This document shows, piece after piece, positions 49,998 through 57,658 of a stretch of DNA of 64,000 bases (its first letter is position 1; each line of letters starts with the position of its first letter). This DNA is from a virus. The translations under genes were made by a program, and so were the position numbers. Below the pieces are notes generated by a model that made no database searches, had not been told where the DNA came from, and worked only from the letters and a program-made list of their open reading frames with translations. Location: positions 1 through 64,000 of the IMG/VR virus record IMGVR_UViG_3300034071_002576; one strand, written 5' to 3'.

Positions 49998-50447
49998 GAA
50001 CGTGAGCGGGTAGGGTTCGCCTACCGGATAATGCCCACGTGGCACCGCTTGTGGGGGAACTTCCGCGCCCACTTCATCGCTTAAGTATTGAACAGTTAGC
50101 TAACCGATCGGCTACCCGTGCTAACCCGCACCGGTTTAGCTAACTATTCTGTTGTCGAGGTTCTTTCACCTAGATACCTTTAAGATCCCGCCGCTCACGT
50201 TCGGTCACACTATGCCTGCCCTTGCCTACACTTCGGGGATGTACTCCCTACCATCGGCAGCAGTGCGCGGAGACCGTTCGGCCTGGCGCGGGTTCTCTCG
50301 GGTTGTCTAGGTGCCCTGGCGGCGTGGCTTGCGCCCCGTTCCTCCAGTGACACCAAGATCGCCCATAACCGGTTCGCCTGTCAACCACCTAGGGCTAGTT
50401 CTCAGCCGGTCTGAGGATTGGCACACAATGCCAGGGTCCGCACCTAG
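49998..50447. ncRNA. candidate large structured RNA region
   Basis: No ORF, but several long complementary segments. GAACGTGAGCGG (49998) pairs with CCGCTCACGTTC (50191), 12 bp. Inside it, GGTAGG/CCTACC closes a GTTCG loop (50009-50025), and AGTTAGCTAA pairs with TTAGCTAACT (50094/50136). A second domain has CTAGGTGCCCTGGC (50307) pairing with GCCAGGG-tccg-CACCTAG (50430-50447), 14 bp with one bulge, enclosing GGCG/CGCC (50321) and CTCAG/CTGAG (50401). Strand not determined. The size and nesting recall large phage-linked RNAs such as GOLLD and ROOL, but I see no specific homology. Confidence 0.45.
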
Positions 50448-50732
50448 TTAAAAGACGAAACGCGCGGCGCACGCGCAACTACCACGCCAGCGGCCCGGCC
50501 GTCAAGCGTTCGAAACGACAGATGATAGGACCACCACCCAGTACAGATGAACTATAACTACGTTCACAAAGTTAAATATACAACTTCACATCACTAAATG
50601 ATACTTAGTGCGGCGCTACTCATCACATAGGCCGGCGCTATGTATACACAATTGTCCGCAATCCGCCCTTTTTTTTATATATAGGCTTACACGACGGCGC
50701 CGGCGAGAACCCAAAAATAATCTTGCGGGGAA
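50448..50732. other. noncoding remainder with small hairpins
   Basis: No supported gene. Small hairpins: GCGCG/CGCGC (50461-50476), CGTT/AACG (about 50508), ACATAG/CTATGT around GCCGGCG (50625-50643). A run of eight T follows CCGCCC at about 50669, possibly the 3' end of a rightward transcript, though the preceding stem is weak. Confidence 0.35.
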
Positions 50733-50734
50733 AA

Positions 50735-50752
50735 CGGGGTGAAACCTCCCCG
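50735..50752 (-). terminator. probable terminator of 50776-51102
   Basis: CGGGG and CCCCG close an 8-nt loop, and TTTT follows on the minus strand. Placed 24 nt beyond the stop of the leftward gene. Confidence 0.6.
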
Positions 50753-50775
50753 AATATCAGCATAATAACAGCTTT

Positions 50776-51102
50776 TTACTCGAAGCGAACGAATAATTCG
50801 TCTGGATGTTCGTCAAAAAACTGTAATGTTGCCGGACAGAGCCACCCTTTCATGGAATTTTCGTAGGAATACCAGGCTCCTCCCTGTTCCATTTCAGTTT
50901 TTACGAGTTTTCCGTGCGAATGAGGAAAATTTCTTGCTGAAAAAATAATTCTGTGCGACTCTTTTGCTGGATCACTGAAGTTTTTAATCAAAAAGTCAAT
51001 CATTTCAGGCATTCCGCAAACGAATGGTTCATCTCTGAGCCCTCTGGAGAGATCTGTAAAGGCCCACGTATCGCAATAGCGATAAATTTTGATTGACATC
51101 AT
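50776..51102 (-). CDS. hypothetical protein, DUF6717-like
   Basis: 108 residues from the ATG at 51102 (ATG at 51099 and GTG at 51114 possible). IYRYCDTWAFTDLSRGLRDE then PFVCGMPEMI, SARNFPHSHGKLV and WLCPATLQFFDEHPDELFVR. This arrangement resembles a small uncharacterised family found in phages and cyanobacteria (YxxxTWVFDDxxxGLxxEPFV...GWLCPAL). Monocistronic, with its own terminator. Confidence 0.55.
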   Translation of the reverse strand: MMSIKIYRYCDTWAFTDLSRGLRDEPFVCGMPEMIDFLIKNFSDPAKESHRIIFSARNFPHSHGKLVKTEMEQGGAWYSYENSMKGWLCPATLQFFDEHPDELFVRFE

Positions 51103-51223
51103 GGCGTTTGACACAGGGTACGGTGTTTTTGTGATTGCTTATCGAGTATACAGTATCGCGAGAGGCCGCCTACCCGGCTTTTTTTGTTTTTTGTTTTAGG
51201 ATGTAGCAAGGGTTTTCAGGCGC
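51103..51223. promoter_or_regulatory. divergent intergenic region
   Basis: About 120 nt between divergent genes. On the plus strand GCCG-CCTACC-CGGC followed by seven T (51168-51187) looks like a small terminator or attenuator upstream of 51224. No clear promoter hexamers. Confidence 0.35.
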
Positions 51224-53491
51224 ATGTACTCGTACGGATATAAAGTTCCCGAGGTGCAAAGTCGCGTTGCGCGTCAGAGACAACCTGTAGAACCTGACAA
51301 CGTCATTCCCGACCCCTCCGCGGAAGACGTTATTGCTACAGAAAATACGCTTCCTCCCGCTCCGCCTAATTCGTTGAGTCCTAGAGAATTTTTTGAGTCC
51401 CAGATTCTTCCGCAAGTTAGAAGTGTTATAGGTGACTCTGGCGTTGATGATGCTTATCTGCGCACTATACGCGAAGATACTCGGCAAAGTTTTCTACGCG
51501 ATATAGAGGAATCTGACCGGAGAAATCTTGAGCAACTTCGAGGAACTCCTGTTTCTATACCCATTCAGTTCCCCCAGCCTATTTCTCTAACAGGACTCGG
51601 TTCTGCTCATACGCAACCTGGTATTCCCGGTCTTTTTGCCCAAGTTGAGGCTTCGAACGAGGGGGTGGAAGCGCTACGTAAACAAAGAGTCGCGGATGCT
51701 TTTGGCGATCTTCTTTCAAAATATCCAGAACTTAATCGAGTTTTATATGCGGCACCTGCTACGCAGAATAAAGCTCTGCGTGTTAAGAAGTCAGGTTTTG
51801 AACCTTATTTAGATTATGTAGACAAAACACAAGTATTTTCTTCTCCGGAGTCTCGCGCTGGTGTTTATAACGAAATTATCGGTGAATACGCTTCTTTAGA
51901 AGACAACCCAGATAAGCGTTCTTTGCTTGCTGAGGCACTTAGAGAGACTGAACAAGACTATACGAGTGGCGATCCAGAGCGTCAGAGTAGAGCTCGAAAG
52001 TTTTTACAAAATGTGTTGGACGACCCCGCGACACTCGAACGCATAGAAACGCCTTCGTTTCGTGAAAACCGACCCGTTATTGGCGGCGGTGGCTACGAAC
52101 CTGTAAAGGATAATCCGTTGGTTAAGAGGATTAATCAGCGAGCTAAAGCTTTTAATAATTTATACAGTCAATTAGATCTTCAAGATCGGCTAAATATAAC
52201 TGATGTTTATCCTGGTTTGCGATTTTCCGGGATCAAACAAGGTGATCAAGCCGGTTTTTATTTAGATCCGGACACTAAAGAAGTTTCCGGTGTTGATTTC
52301 AATGATCCCGAGGCTTATGGGGTCAATGTGACTATGAGCGCCCCCGGAAGTATCTCTCTCGAGGAGTTTGATAACTATAACGTAGGTTCTGAGGTCTCTA
52401 AAAATGCTCTGCGTTTCTTAGCCGATTATCCTGTTACGACTCAAACAAGCGTAAGTTTTACCACGCGTGAACCCGGTTACAGCGAAAGCAGCTACGGCGC
52501 TAAGTTGTTGCCGTCCGAGCTTGTCGGTCCTGTAACGTCTTTTGTTTCAGATACAGCTTTCCGAGGACTTCGTCCTGGAACACTCGTTGTTAATAGTCCG
52601 CTTAGCTCTAATGATTTATACGACAAACGAATAGAGACGGGTAAATCGGGAAATGAAAGCAATACTTTACGCCGCTTACAACCTTTCATAGATTCGAATA
52701 GCCCACTACCTAATCTGCGTGGAATAGCTTATACCTCAGCAGGTTTCGGTCCCGTAAGCGAGGACAAGACGCAGCTTTCATATGTAGATGACAAAGGTCA
52801 AGCCATACCGATTCAGTTAGGACGTGCTGAAGTTCCTTTAAAAGGCAGGGTTGCTGTTCGCGATGCTGGAGGTGCTTCTGTTTTTACTCCCGCACTTCCT
52901 GCTTCTTCTACTCCGCGTTACTACGGACTGGATCCTGTTTCGGGAGCAGCGTTAGGTGGAGCCGAAGTATTACGTAATCTTCGGCGCGTTCCTTCTGCTT
53001 TACTCCCCGGTGCCGCTGATTTGATTCCGAGTCCCGAAGCTGTACGTACTGGTTATCAACAAGGTCCTGTAGCTATGGGTAAGCAGATGGCGCAGGAGTT
53101 TGTACAGAGTTTACCTACTGCCGCAGCTGCTGCTGGTGTTCTGTCCACGCCGCTAGCCGCGCCCTTGGCCCCAGGTATCGGTGCTGGCCTCGTGGGAACT
53201 GCCGGAGCACGGGCGTTGAATGAGGTTGTTCGGCAGGAAACTGGCGAAGGTATAGTTCCCAAGCTGCGCCAGGCTATCGGGACTGCACCGCGCACAGGTG
53301 CTGCTAGTCCTTCCCGTGCCAAATCACGTCCTTTAACTGCACAGGTTCGCCCTTTGACTACTGCGCAGCGGGCGGAGGTGACTCGGCAGCAGAACCGGAA
53401 TGAACTTCAGCGTCGTATTGAGTTGGCCCAGCAGCGGTTCAACCCTGGCAAACTTGAGTTTGGCTTGTCTGAGTTGTTGCGCGGTCGTTGA
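51224..53491 (+). CDS. large putative virion protein
   Basis: 755 residues. Extended Pro-rich start, long charged helical part (about 65-300), then beta-rich segments. From about 590 there is a hydrophobic Ala/Gly/Pro-rich stretch (LPTAAAAAGVLSTPLAAPLA) followed by a basic Gln/Arg tail. No catalytic motif. It could be an internal virion or ejection protein, judged by size, the membrane-active-looking segment and the following small structural gene. Not recognised as a tape measure. Confidence 0.55.
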   Translation: MYSYGYKVPEVQSRVARQRQPVEPDNVIPDPSAEDVIATENTLPPAPPNSLSPREFFESQILPQVRSVIGDSGVDDAYLRTIREDTRQSFLRDIEESDRRNLEQLRGTPVSIPIQFPQPISLTGLGSAHTQPGIPGLFAQVEASNEGVEALRKQRVADAFGDLLSKYPELNRVLYAAPATQNKALRVKKSGFEPYLDYVDKTQVFSSPESRAGVYNEIIGEYASLEDNPDKRSLLAEALRETEQDYTSGDPERQSRARKFLQNVLDDPATLERIETPSFRENRPVIGGGGYEPVKDNPLVKRINQRAKAFNNLYSQLDLQDRLNITDVYPGLRFSGIKQGDQAGFYLDPDTKEVSGVDFNDPEAYGVNVTMSAPGSISLEEFDNYNVGSEVSKNALRFLADYPVTTQTSVSFTTREPGYSESSYGAKLLPSELVGPVTSFVSDTAFRGLRPGTLVVNSPLSSNDLYDKRIETGKSGNESNTLRRLQPFIDSNSPLPNLRGIAYTSAGFGPVSEDKTQLSYVDDKGQAIPIQLGRAEVPLKGRVAVRDAGGASVFTPALPASSTPRYYGLDPVSGAALGGAEVLRNLRRVPSALLPGAADLIPSPEAVRTGYQQGPVAMGKQMAQEFVQSLPTAAAAAGVLSTPLAAPLAPGIGAGLVGTAGARALNEVVRQETGEGIVPKLRQAIGTAPRTGAASPSRAKSRPLTAQVRPLTTAQRAEVTRQQNRNELQRRIELAQQRFNPGKLEFGLSELLRGR

Positions 53492-53530
53492 TTGCTTTAG
53501 AATCAATTACGTAGAACACCATCTGTTGAC

Positions 53531-53902
53531 GTGGCGTACGAAAGTAACTTGCAGTATCGCCCGTCTATGGATAAGTCTCGTTATGAGACTATGCCTTACA
53601 ATCCGCGCAGCAACCCTCCGCGGTATGAAAACCTCCCTTATCGGCTGCGCGATGACCAGCGTCGCGACCCCGTGGACGCCAGCGGGCTGATGGAGGAGTT
53701 TATACAGAATATTATGTTGACTCCGCTTGAAGGAGTCGCACAGGGTATTCCCGTTGGCGAGGATCCTAATCTGCCGATGAGTCAATCCCAATTCCGTGAC
53801 TGGGTTAACCGCAGTCGCGATTTGCGCGGTGGGCGCCTAGAAGACTTCCTTAAGCAACACGGGAGCATGCGAAATTTCATCAACCAGACTCGCGGCGTTT
53901 GA
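53531..53902 (+). CDS. hypothetical structural protein
   Basis: 123 residues from a GTG. Tyr/Pro/Arg-rich start with two related units (RYETMPYNPRSNPP and RYENLPYRLRDDQ), then helices ending FLKQHGSMRNFINQ. Likely follows the large virion gene in one transcript. Confidence 0.55.
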   Translation: MAYESNLQYRPSMDKSRYETMPYNPRSNPPRYENLPYRLRDDQRRDPVDASGLMEEFIQNIMLTPLEGVAQGIPVGEDPNLPMSQSQFRDWVNRSRDLRGGRLEDFLKQHGSMRNFINQTRGV

Positions 53903-53926
53903 TTCTTGGGTTGTTCTTGGTATAGT
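53899..53926 (+). promoter_or_regulatory. sigma-70-type promoter for the 53933 RNA
   Basis: TTGATT, 16-nt spacer, TATAGT. Matches to the consensus at 4 of 6 and 5 of 6. The predicted start is near 53933, and no ORF follows before the terminator at 54141. Confidence 0.5.
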
Positions 53927-53932
53927 GTGTGA

Positions 53933-54176
53933 GTTCCCGCTCTGCTTTGGCATCGGGCTGCGGGGGATAACCATGGATTGCGGTTGTCTTAAATAAAGCT
54001 CACCCCTAAGAGTGTGTTTGCCCCAAAACGTGCTTCCGGTTGTACGGAGGGGTTGCGTTTGTTGGCCTTACTGACAAACCCAGCGGGGACGGGACCCGCC
54101 GGTTCAGGAGGCGTCCGATAACGTCTCCCCGACTTTAAGTGACCATATTGTTGACTCCAACAAAATGGTCTTTTAT
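53933..54176 (+). ncRNA. candidate ncRNA with own promoter and terminator
   Basis: No credible ORF. Hairpins in order: CCCGC/GCGGG (about 53938-53964), CTTCCG/CGGAGG (about 54032-54049), GTTTGT/ACAAAC (about 54057-54082), GCGGG/CCCGC (about 54086-54101), GGAGGCGT/ACGTCTCC (about 54107-54128, one G-U pair). It ends in a 12-bp terminator hairpin with one internal mismatch. It lies between virion genes and a tRNA-like element. Not recognised as 6S, tmRNA or RNase P. Confidence 0.5.
54141..54176 (+). terminator. intrinsic terminator
   Basis: GACCATaTTGTTG pairs with CAACAAaATGGTC around ACTC (12 bp, one A-A mismatch), followed by TTTTATTG. Strong rightward terminator. Confidence 0.85.
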
Positions 54177-54239
54177 TGTTGAGTCGATAGAGCCCAAGCC
54201 TCTGTCCGATCCTTGAGGTCGGTTACGCTTGGTCCATCC

Positions 54240-54340
54240 CACCCAGTGCGAGCCAACGGATAGGACGGCCCCTCACTCGGTACCGGACGCGGTGCTTTGA
54301 CGTGAGACCGGCGATGCGGGTTCGAATCCTGCCTGGGTGA
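54240..54340 (+). tRNA. aberrant tRNA-like element
   Basis: The acceptor strands CACCCAG and CTGGGTG pair fully, and the T arm GCGGG-TTCGAAT-CCTGC is canonical, followed by an unpaired A; CCA is not encoded. The element is 101 nt, too long. CTCAC pairs with GTGAG at the place of the anticodon stem but encloses 25 nt rather than 7. Removing 18 of these would leave CTTTGAC, a glutamine (UUG)-like loop. The D arm is poor (GCC/GGC). Functional tRNA, pseudogene or tRNA-like regulatory RNA cannot be told apart. Confidence 0.45.
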
Positions 54341-54369
54341 TTCATATCAGGCACATCCAACTTTATTAC

Positions 54370-55005
54370 ATGAGTTATCTAAATCACAATCTGCCTACAT
54401 TTACCTGCTATATCCGCAACGAATTTCTATATAATCATAAGAAGGGCCACGGTGAAGTGACGCTATGTGACGTCCATTCAGTCGCCTCTTTGGAGAAACG
54501 CGTTCCCTTATTTGAAGTCTTTTTAGAGAACGGTGTTAACTGGACGAGGCGTCCGATACATGCCCTTTGCTGGAAGCCCGACGCGCCTAAGCCTGAGCTT
54601 AATGAATGTATGTGGTGGGACTGTTTCTCTCCGTATATCGACGTACAGGTTCGGTCGCGCCTCTCGAATTTACGCGCCCAGCTGATTACGTTTAAGGGGG
54701 AGAAAAAGGGCGGTATCTACATGTTCACCCTTGACTGGTCGTGGGAGTCTAAATCGACCTTGAATACAAACTTCAGCGAAACCCCGGAGCACAAGTGTGC
54801 GCACTTCTTCCGAATGGATGATGGCAACTTTTACGCGTACCCTAATAACCGAATTATTTGGTACGACGACGCATGGCTTAAGAATCGAATTGAAAAAAAT
54901 CCTGGGTATGAGATTGACTTGACAGAGTACAGCGTAGAGAATTCAAGAATGCTTGAAACGTCTGATCACTTTATGTATGAGACAGTAAACACAGGCGACC
55001 AGTAG
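54370..55005 (+). CDS. conserved hypothetical phage protein
   Basis: 211 residues from the ATG at 54370; a GTG at 54337 would overlap the tRNA-like element. Begins MSYLNHNLPTFTCYIRNEFL then HGEVTLCDVHSVASLEKRVP. I recognise PTFTCYIRNEFLY...GHGE as a widespread phage protein of unknown function. Rich in Trp, Tyr, Phe and His. Possibly involved in takeover or structure. Confidence 0.6.
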   Translation: MSYLNHNLPTFTCYIRNEFLYNHKKGHGEVTLCDVHSVASLEKRVPLFEVFLENGVNWTRRPIHALCWKPDAPKPELNECMWWDCFSPYIDVQVRSRLSNLRAQLITFKGEKKGGIYMFTLDWSWESKSTLNTNFSETPEHKCAHFFRMDDGNFYAYPNNRIIWYDDAWLKNRIEKNPGYEIDLTEYSVENSRMLETSDHFMYETVNTGDQ

Positions 55006-55017
55006 GTTATTGCAACA

Positions 55018-55194
55018 ATGTTTAACAGCAGGGTTTGGCGCGGTTGGGCTAAGGCGTTGGGCGAGAAAGCGTCTCCACGCAAACGCGAGGCTGACCTTGT
55101 GGCGATTATCCGCACGTTTATATTTGTGTCTTACTTAACGACGAACATCTTTATAGTTGCAGGCGTCATTCGGCATTGGAACGACGCCTTGTAA
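55018..55194 (+). CDS. small membrane protein, 58 aa
   Basis: ATG at 55018. A basic N-terminus (KALGEKASPRKREADLVAII) precedes one TM helix (TFIFVSYLTTNIFIVAGVI). Located 12 nt after the previous gene. Could be a holin-like or envelope protein; function unknown. Confidence 0.55.
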   Translation: MFNSRVWRGWAKALGEKASPRKREADLVAIIRTFIFVSYLTTNIFIVAGVIRHWNDAL

Positions 55195-55205
55195 CAATTG
55201 GCAGA

Positions 55206-55823
55206 CTACTTTTTAACGCACCAGAGCTGCCAGCCAGTTTTGAATGCGCTTTCGATCTCGCCGAATGCGGTGAGTGCGCCGTCGATACCACGCTGAACAT
55301 CCTCGTGACCGTAGTCATCGAGAATTAAAGCGCCCCCTGATCGCAGGAGTGGGTAATAAAGTGCGAGGTCGCGGCACACGGCGTTCGAAGTGTGCTCTCC
55401 GTCAATGTACAGGATGTCGATCGGCTGCCTAAGTTCGGCGTTTAGGGCTGGAAATAGGTCCCAAGAACAGCCTTTGCGGATGTCGATCTTGCCTGCGTTC
55501 TTACTTTTGGATGCGTTGGTACGTGCGATGAGCTCGATGCTGTCCAACGTGGGGAATTTTTCCCTGTTTTCGCGGTATTCATCGTTTCCGGTGAACGGAT
55601 CGATGGAAATTAGGCGGCTTGAGGGGTGATCCAGGAAATTATCGGACCACCAACAGGTTGATGCGCCTTCGTAAACGCCGATTTCGACGATCAGACGGGG
55701 TTCGTCGGGTTTGAAGTGCAGTTTTTCGGCTCGGGGCTCGCTAAACAGGAGCTGAGCAGAGCCCAAAAGCTCTCGGTACCATGCGTGTGTGATCTGGTAC
55801 TTTTTATCTAGCTCGAAAAGCAT
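55206..55823 (-). CDS. class I SAM methyltransferase (Methyltransf_24-like)
   Basis: 205 residues. Motif I is LIVEIGVYEGASTCWWSD, the acidic motif II end is LISIDPFTG, followed by DILYIDGEHTSNAV (motif for the catalytic metal/substrate pocket in this group) and GGALILDDYG. Such enzymes often methylate sugars or cephalosporin-like or glycan substrates. Possible role in modifying host or virion glycans together with the GT47-like and FkbM-like genes. Flanked by convergent and divergent genes, so monocistronic. Confidence 0.75.
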   Translation of the reverse strand: MLFELDKKYQITHAWYRELLGSAQLLFSEPRAEKLHFKPDEPRLIVEIGVYEGASTCWWSDNFLDHPSSRLISIDPFTGNDEYRENREKFPTLDSIELIARTNASKSKNAGKIDIRKGCSWDLFPALNAELRQPIDILYIDGEHTSNAVCRDLALYYPLLRSGGALILDDYGHEDVQRGIDGALTAFGEIESAFKTGWQLWCVKK

Positions 55824-55944
55824 GGACCGGGATCTAGAGTCACCATAGTACCAGCGCCGTCTTGTCTCGGCATGCGGAATTTTGAGGCTTGCCTCGTTTC
55901 CTGCGTAAGGTGTGCTACCATAAGCATGGAGTTACCTCCCCCAC

Positions 55945-56259
55945 ATGGCTAACAACATCAAAATCAATCTCGATTCCAAGCACCTTCCTCTAGCCGCCGC
56001 AGCTTGGCAGTCCTGGAAAATCGTTGCTGTTGTTTTTGTTTGCGGGTTTATCGGTGTTGGTGTAACGCTCTCGGCTGTCACAGCGGTTGCTTTGCTGCAC
56101 AACAGTCTCCCTAAGACCGATACGGACCGAGCCCGCCTCGCATACCAGCGTCAGTGTCAGGCTCAGTTTGCGCTGGACAACGACGGCATGCGTGGCGACA
56201 CTGGGTTGCTTCTCTGTCAAGCCCAAGCTGAGCAAGCGTATCCCAAAGAATTCAATTGA
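55945..56259 (+). CDS. small membrane protein
   Basis: 104 residues with one long TM segment (about 27-52, VVFVCGFIGVGVTLSAVTAV) and a polar C-terminal domain with two Cys and many Gln/Ala. Function unknown; could act in lysis or superinfection exclusion. Confidence 0.55.
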   Translation: MANNIKINLDSKHLPLAAAAWQSWKIVAVVFVCGFIGVGVTLSAVTAVALLHNSLPKTDTDRARLAYQRQCQAQFALDNDGMRGDTGLLLCQAQAEQAYPKEFN

Positions 56260-56339
56260 GTCTCACGTTAGACTGTGCGCGTTAGCGCTTGCATCGTTTA
56301 CTTTCTTTTGCTTTACTCATTAAGCACACCCCTGTATCC

Positions 56340-56549
56340 GTGTCACATCAACTTCTGCACGCTTTTTGTCCTGTTTGTTCCACGGGTTTCGTTTTGAAAG
56401 GTTCTCGACTACGTACGTGGCTGAAGGCTAAAGAGAAGAATCCGGCACGTAAGGGTCCCTACTGCACGTATCACTGTTCGTCACGGGCTAACGTCGCTTG
56501 CGCCCCGACCAATCGCAAGGCCGCTGCTCTGGCTTTGACTGTTAGCTGA
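56340..56549 (+). CDS. small zinc-finger-like protein, 69 aa
   Basis: GTG at 56340; the frame is open to a TTG at 56289. CPVCSTGF and, 35 residues later, YCTYHCS give two Cys pairs; the second half is Ala/Lys-rich. The start is uncertain because no Shine-Dalgarno is visible. Possibly DNA-binding. Confidence 0.45.
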   Translation: MSHQLLHAFCPVCSTGFVLKGSRLRTWLKAKEKNPARKGPYCTYHCSSRANVACAPTNRKAAALALTVS

Positions 56550-56604
56550 TTGTTACAAGGCTCGCTTCTCTGGGCATTTTCGCCTAGTCTTAGCGAGCCC
56601 TTTC

Positions 56605-56680
56605 GCGCATCTAGCAATCTGGTGAATGCAGTCGACTCATAATCGACCTTAGGTGAGTTCAATTCTCACGATGCGCACCA
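56605..56680 (+). tRNA. tRNA with CAU anticodon (Met or Ile2)
   Basis: Clean cloverleaf: acceptor GCGCATC/GATGCGC, D stem GCA/TGC, anticodon arm GTCGA-CTCATAA-TCGAC, T arm GTGAG-TTCAATT-CTCAC, and CCA encoded at 56678-56680. The loop CTCATAA fits both elongator Met and Ile2 (CAU read as AUA after lysidine). The GTCGA stem looks more like Ile2, but identity cannot be settled here. Confidence 0.9.
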
Positions 56681-56681
56681 C

Positions 56682-56688
56682 GCCCCTG
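56682..56688 (+). other. possible 5' acceptor strand of a split tRNA-like element
   Basis: GCCCCTG is fully complementary to CAGGGGC at 56859-56865. Between them lies the complete tRNA-Leu. The match could be chance; see the finding on nested tRNA-like sequence. Confidence 0.25.
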
Positions 56689-56737
56689 TGAAGGACACAG
56701 AGGACCCTTTTGTTCTCGTTCTTGCGCAGGTAAAGCT

Positions 56738-56813
56738 GGCCGAGTAGTCCAACGGCAGAGACAAGCGACTTAAAATCGCTCCAGTGTGGGTTCGAATCCC
56801 ACCTCGGCTACCA
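56738..56813 (+). tRNA. tRNA-Leu (UAA), short variable loop
   Basis: Acceptor GGCCGAG/CTCGGCT (first pair G-U), D arm GTC/GAC, anticodon arm AGCGA-CTTAAAA-TCGCT with anticodon TAA, T arm GTGGG-TTCGAAT-CCCAC, discriminator A, and encoded CCA. It decodes TTA. Leu tRNAs normally have a long variable arm; here only CCAGT (5 nt) separates the anticodon and T stems. Charging by host LeuRS is therefore less certain. Confidence 0.85.
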
Positions 56814-56840
56814 ATTACTGTGCGGGCGGCACGGGCTTGC

Positions 56841-56868
56841 GAGTTCGAATCTCGCCAGGGGCACCTCT
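56841..56868 (+). pseudogene. isolated tRNA 3' half (T arm and acceptor)
   Basis: GCGAG-TTCGAAT-CTCGC-CAGGGGC-ACC: a perfect 5-bp T stem and canonical loop, then an acceptor strand without full CCA. No matching D or anticodon arm directly upstream; its partner strand may be GCCCCTG at 56682. Either a tRNA remnant or part of a tRNA-like element. Confidence 0.5.
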
Positions 56869-56883
56869 TCACCTTTTAGTCGG

Positions 56884-57045
56884 ATGACTGACGAACAACT
56901 GAACGATCTCTTTACTGAGTTCTGGGCGGAAAGCTACCCGAATGTTAAGCCGGGTGTGCACGCCATCAGCACGCATCTTGCCTTTGCGCGCCAAGTGCTT
57001 GATGTTTACAAACTCATGCAAGTTTCCGACGCCGTTAGCGAATAA
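56884..57045 (+). CDS. small hypothetical protein, 53 aa
   Basis: ATG at 56884. MTDEQLNDLFTEFWAESYPN then VHAISTHLAFARQVLDVYKL. Acidic start, then a helix. Placed between the tRNAs and the second fibre block. Function unknown. Confidence 0.55.
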   Translation: MTDEQLNDLFTEFWAESYPNVKPGVHAISTHLAFARQVLDVYKLMQVSDAVSE

Positions 57046-57117
57046 GACACAGCACAGAGTTGTGGTATCGGTTACGTGGGATTTTAAGTCTCACGTAACT
57101 GTATTTCAGTAAGCCCT

Positions 57118-57123
57118 TATAAT
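57118..57123 (+). promoter_or_regulatory. TATAAT box before the second fibre block
   Basis: TATAAT ends 29 nt before the GTG at 57152. No good -35. Equivalent hexamers precede 13974, 20011 and 57685. Confidence 0.4.
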
Positions 57124-57151
57124 TGATCTAAGAGTGTTGCTGTAACGGTTC

Positions 57152-57655
57152 GTGACCGATAGAGCTATTTTTAATCGCCGGTACACGAGCTTCACGCCTG
57201 GCGGCCAACAGGTTTGGTTGGTTAACGGCACAAGCGTAACGACAAGCGCATCCACAACTCAGACTTTTACAGCGGGCGCTACCTTACTGCAAGGCGCTCC
57301 TGTGTATGTCAGCGGCACATATGCGTTACCTGCTTCGGCGGCTAGCGGCATTGCAGCTGTGAACTACAACGTGATCGGTTTTGCGACCGAGTCCGTGTCG
57401 AGCGGAAGCGGCGTGGCCGTAGTGCTGGACGATACTGCGATCATCGGATCGGCCAATTTGGTTGGCGAAACGCAGCTCACTCCCGGCCAGTACTACTATT
57501 TAGCTAAGTACACCGGGCAGATCACACAGTACGCCACAGCGTCAGGTACTGTCACAGCCTCGGGTGGTTACGGTGCGTTGGTGAATGTTGGTTTAGCTTT
57601 AAGTACGACGGAACTTCAAGTTGAGATTGAACCTCCCGTCACTCTCACAGCTTGA
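57152..57655 (+). CDS. short beta-structured virion protein, paralogue of 13487-13876
   Basis: 167 residues from a GTG. Shares the order AGxxxxxGxPVYVxxxxxL, QLTPGQYYYLAKYTGQITQY and VEIEPPV with the 129-residue protein at 13487, but has an extra N-terminal segment and an internal ASSGIAAVNYNVIGFAT-type insertion region. Lies first in the second fibre operon. Confidence 0.65.
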   Translation: MTDRAIFNRRYTSFTPGGQQVWLVNGTSVTTSASTTQTFTAGATLLQGAPVYVSGTYALPASAASGIAAVNYNVIGFATESVSSGSGVAVVLDDTAIIGSANLVGETQLTPGQYYYLAKYTGQITQYATASGTVTASGGYGALVNVGLALSTTELQVEIEPPVTLTA

Positions 57656-57658
57656 CTG

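Noticed and set aside
49523-50775. CRISPR-like array from the CTGACAAG repeats
   Set aside because: Repeats are only 8 nt, not in regular repeat-spacer units of 20-40 nt, and no cas genes are present.
51224-53491. Tape-measure protein
   Set aside because: Long, but not the repetitive coiled-coil and membrane-helix pattern expected, and no tail-tube or chaperone genes lie next to it.
56666-56872. Minus-strand ORF with a GGIRTHTG-like segment
   Set aside because: This peptide is the typical false ORF antisense to tRNA genes; it covers tRNA-Leu.
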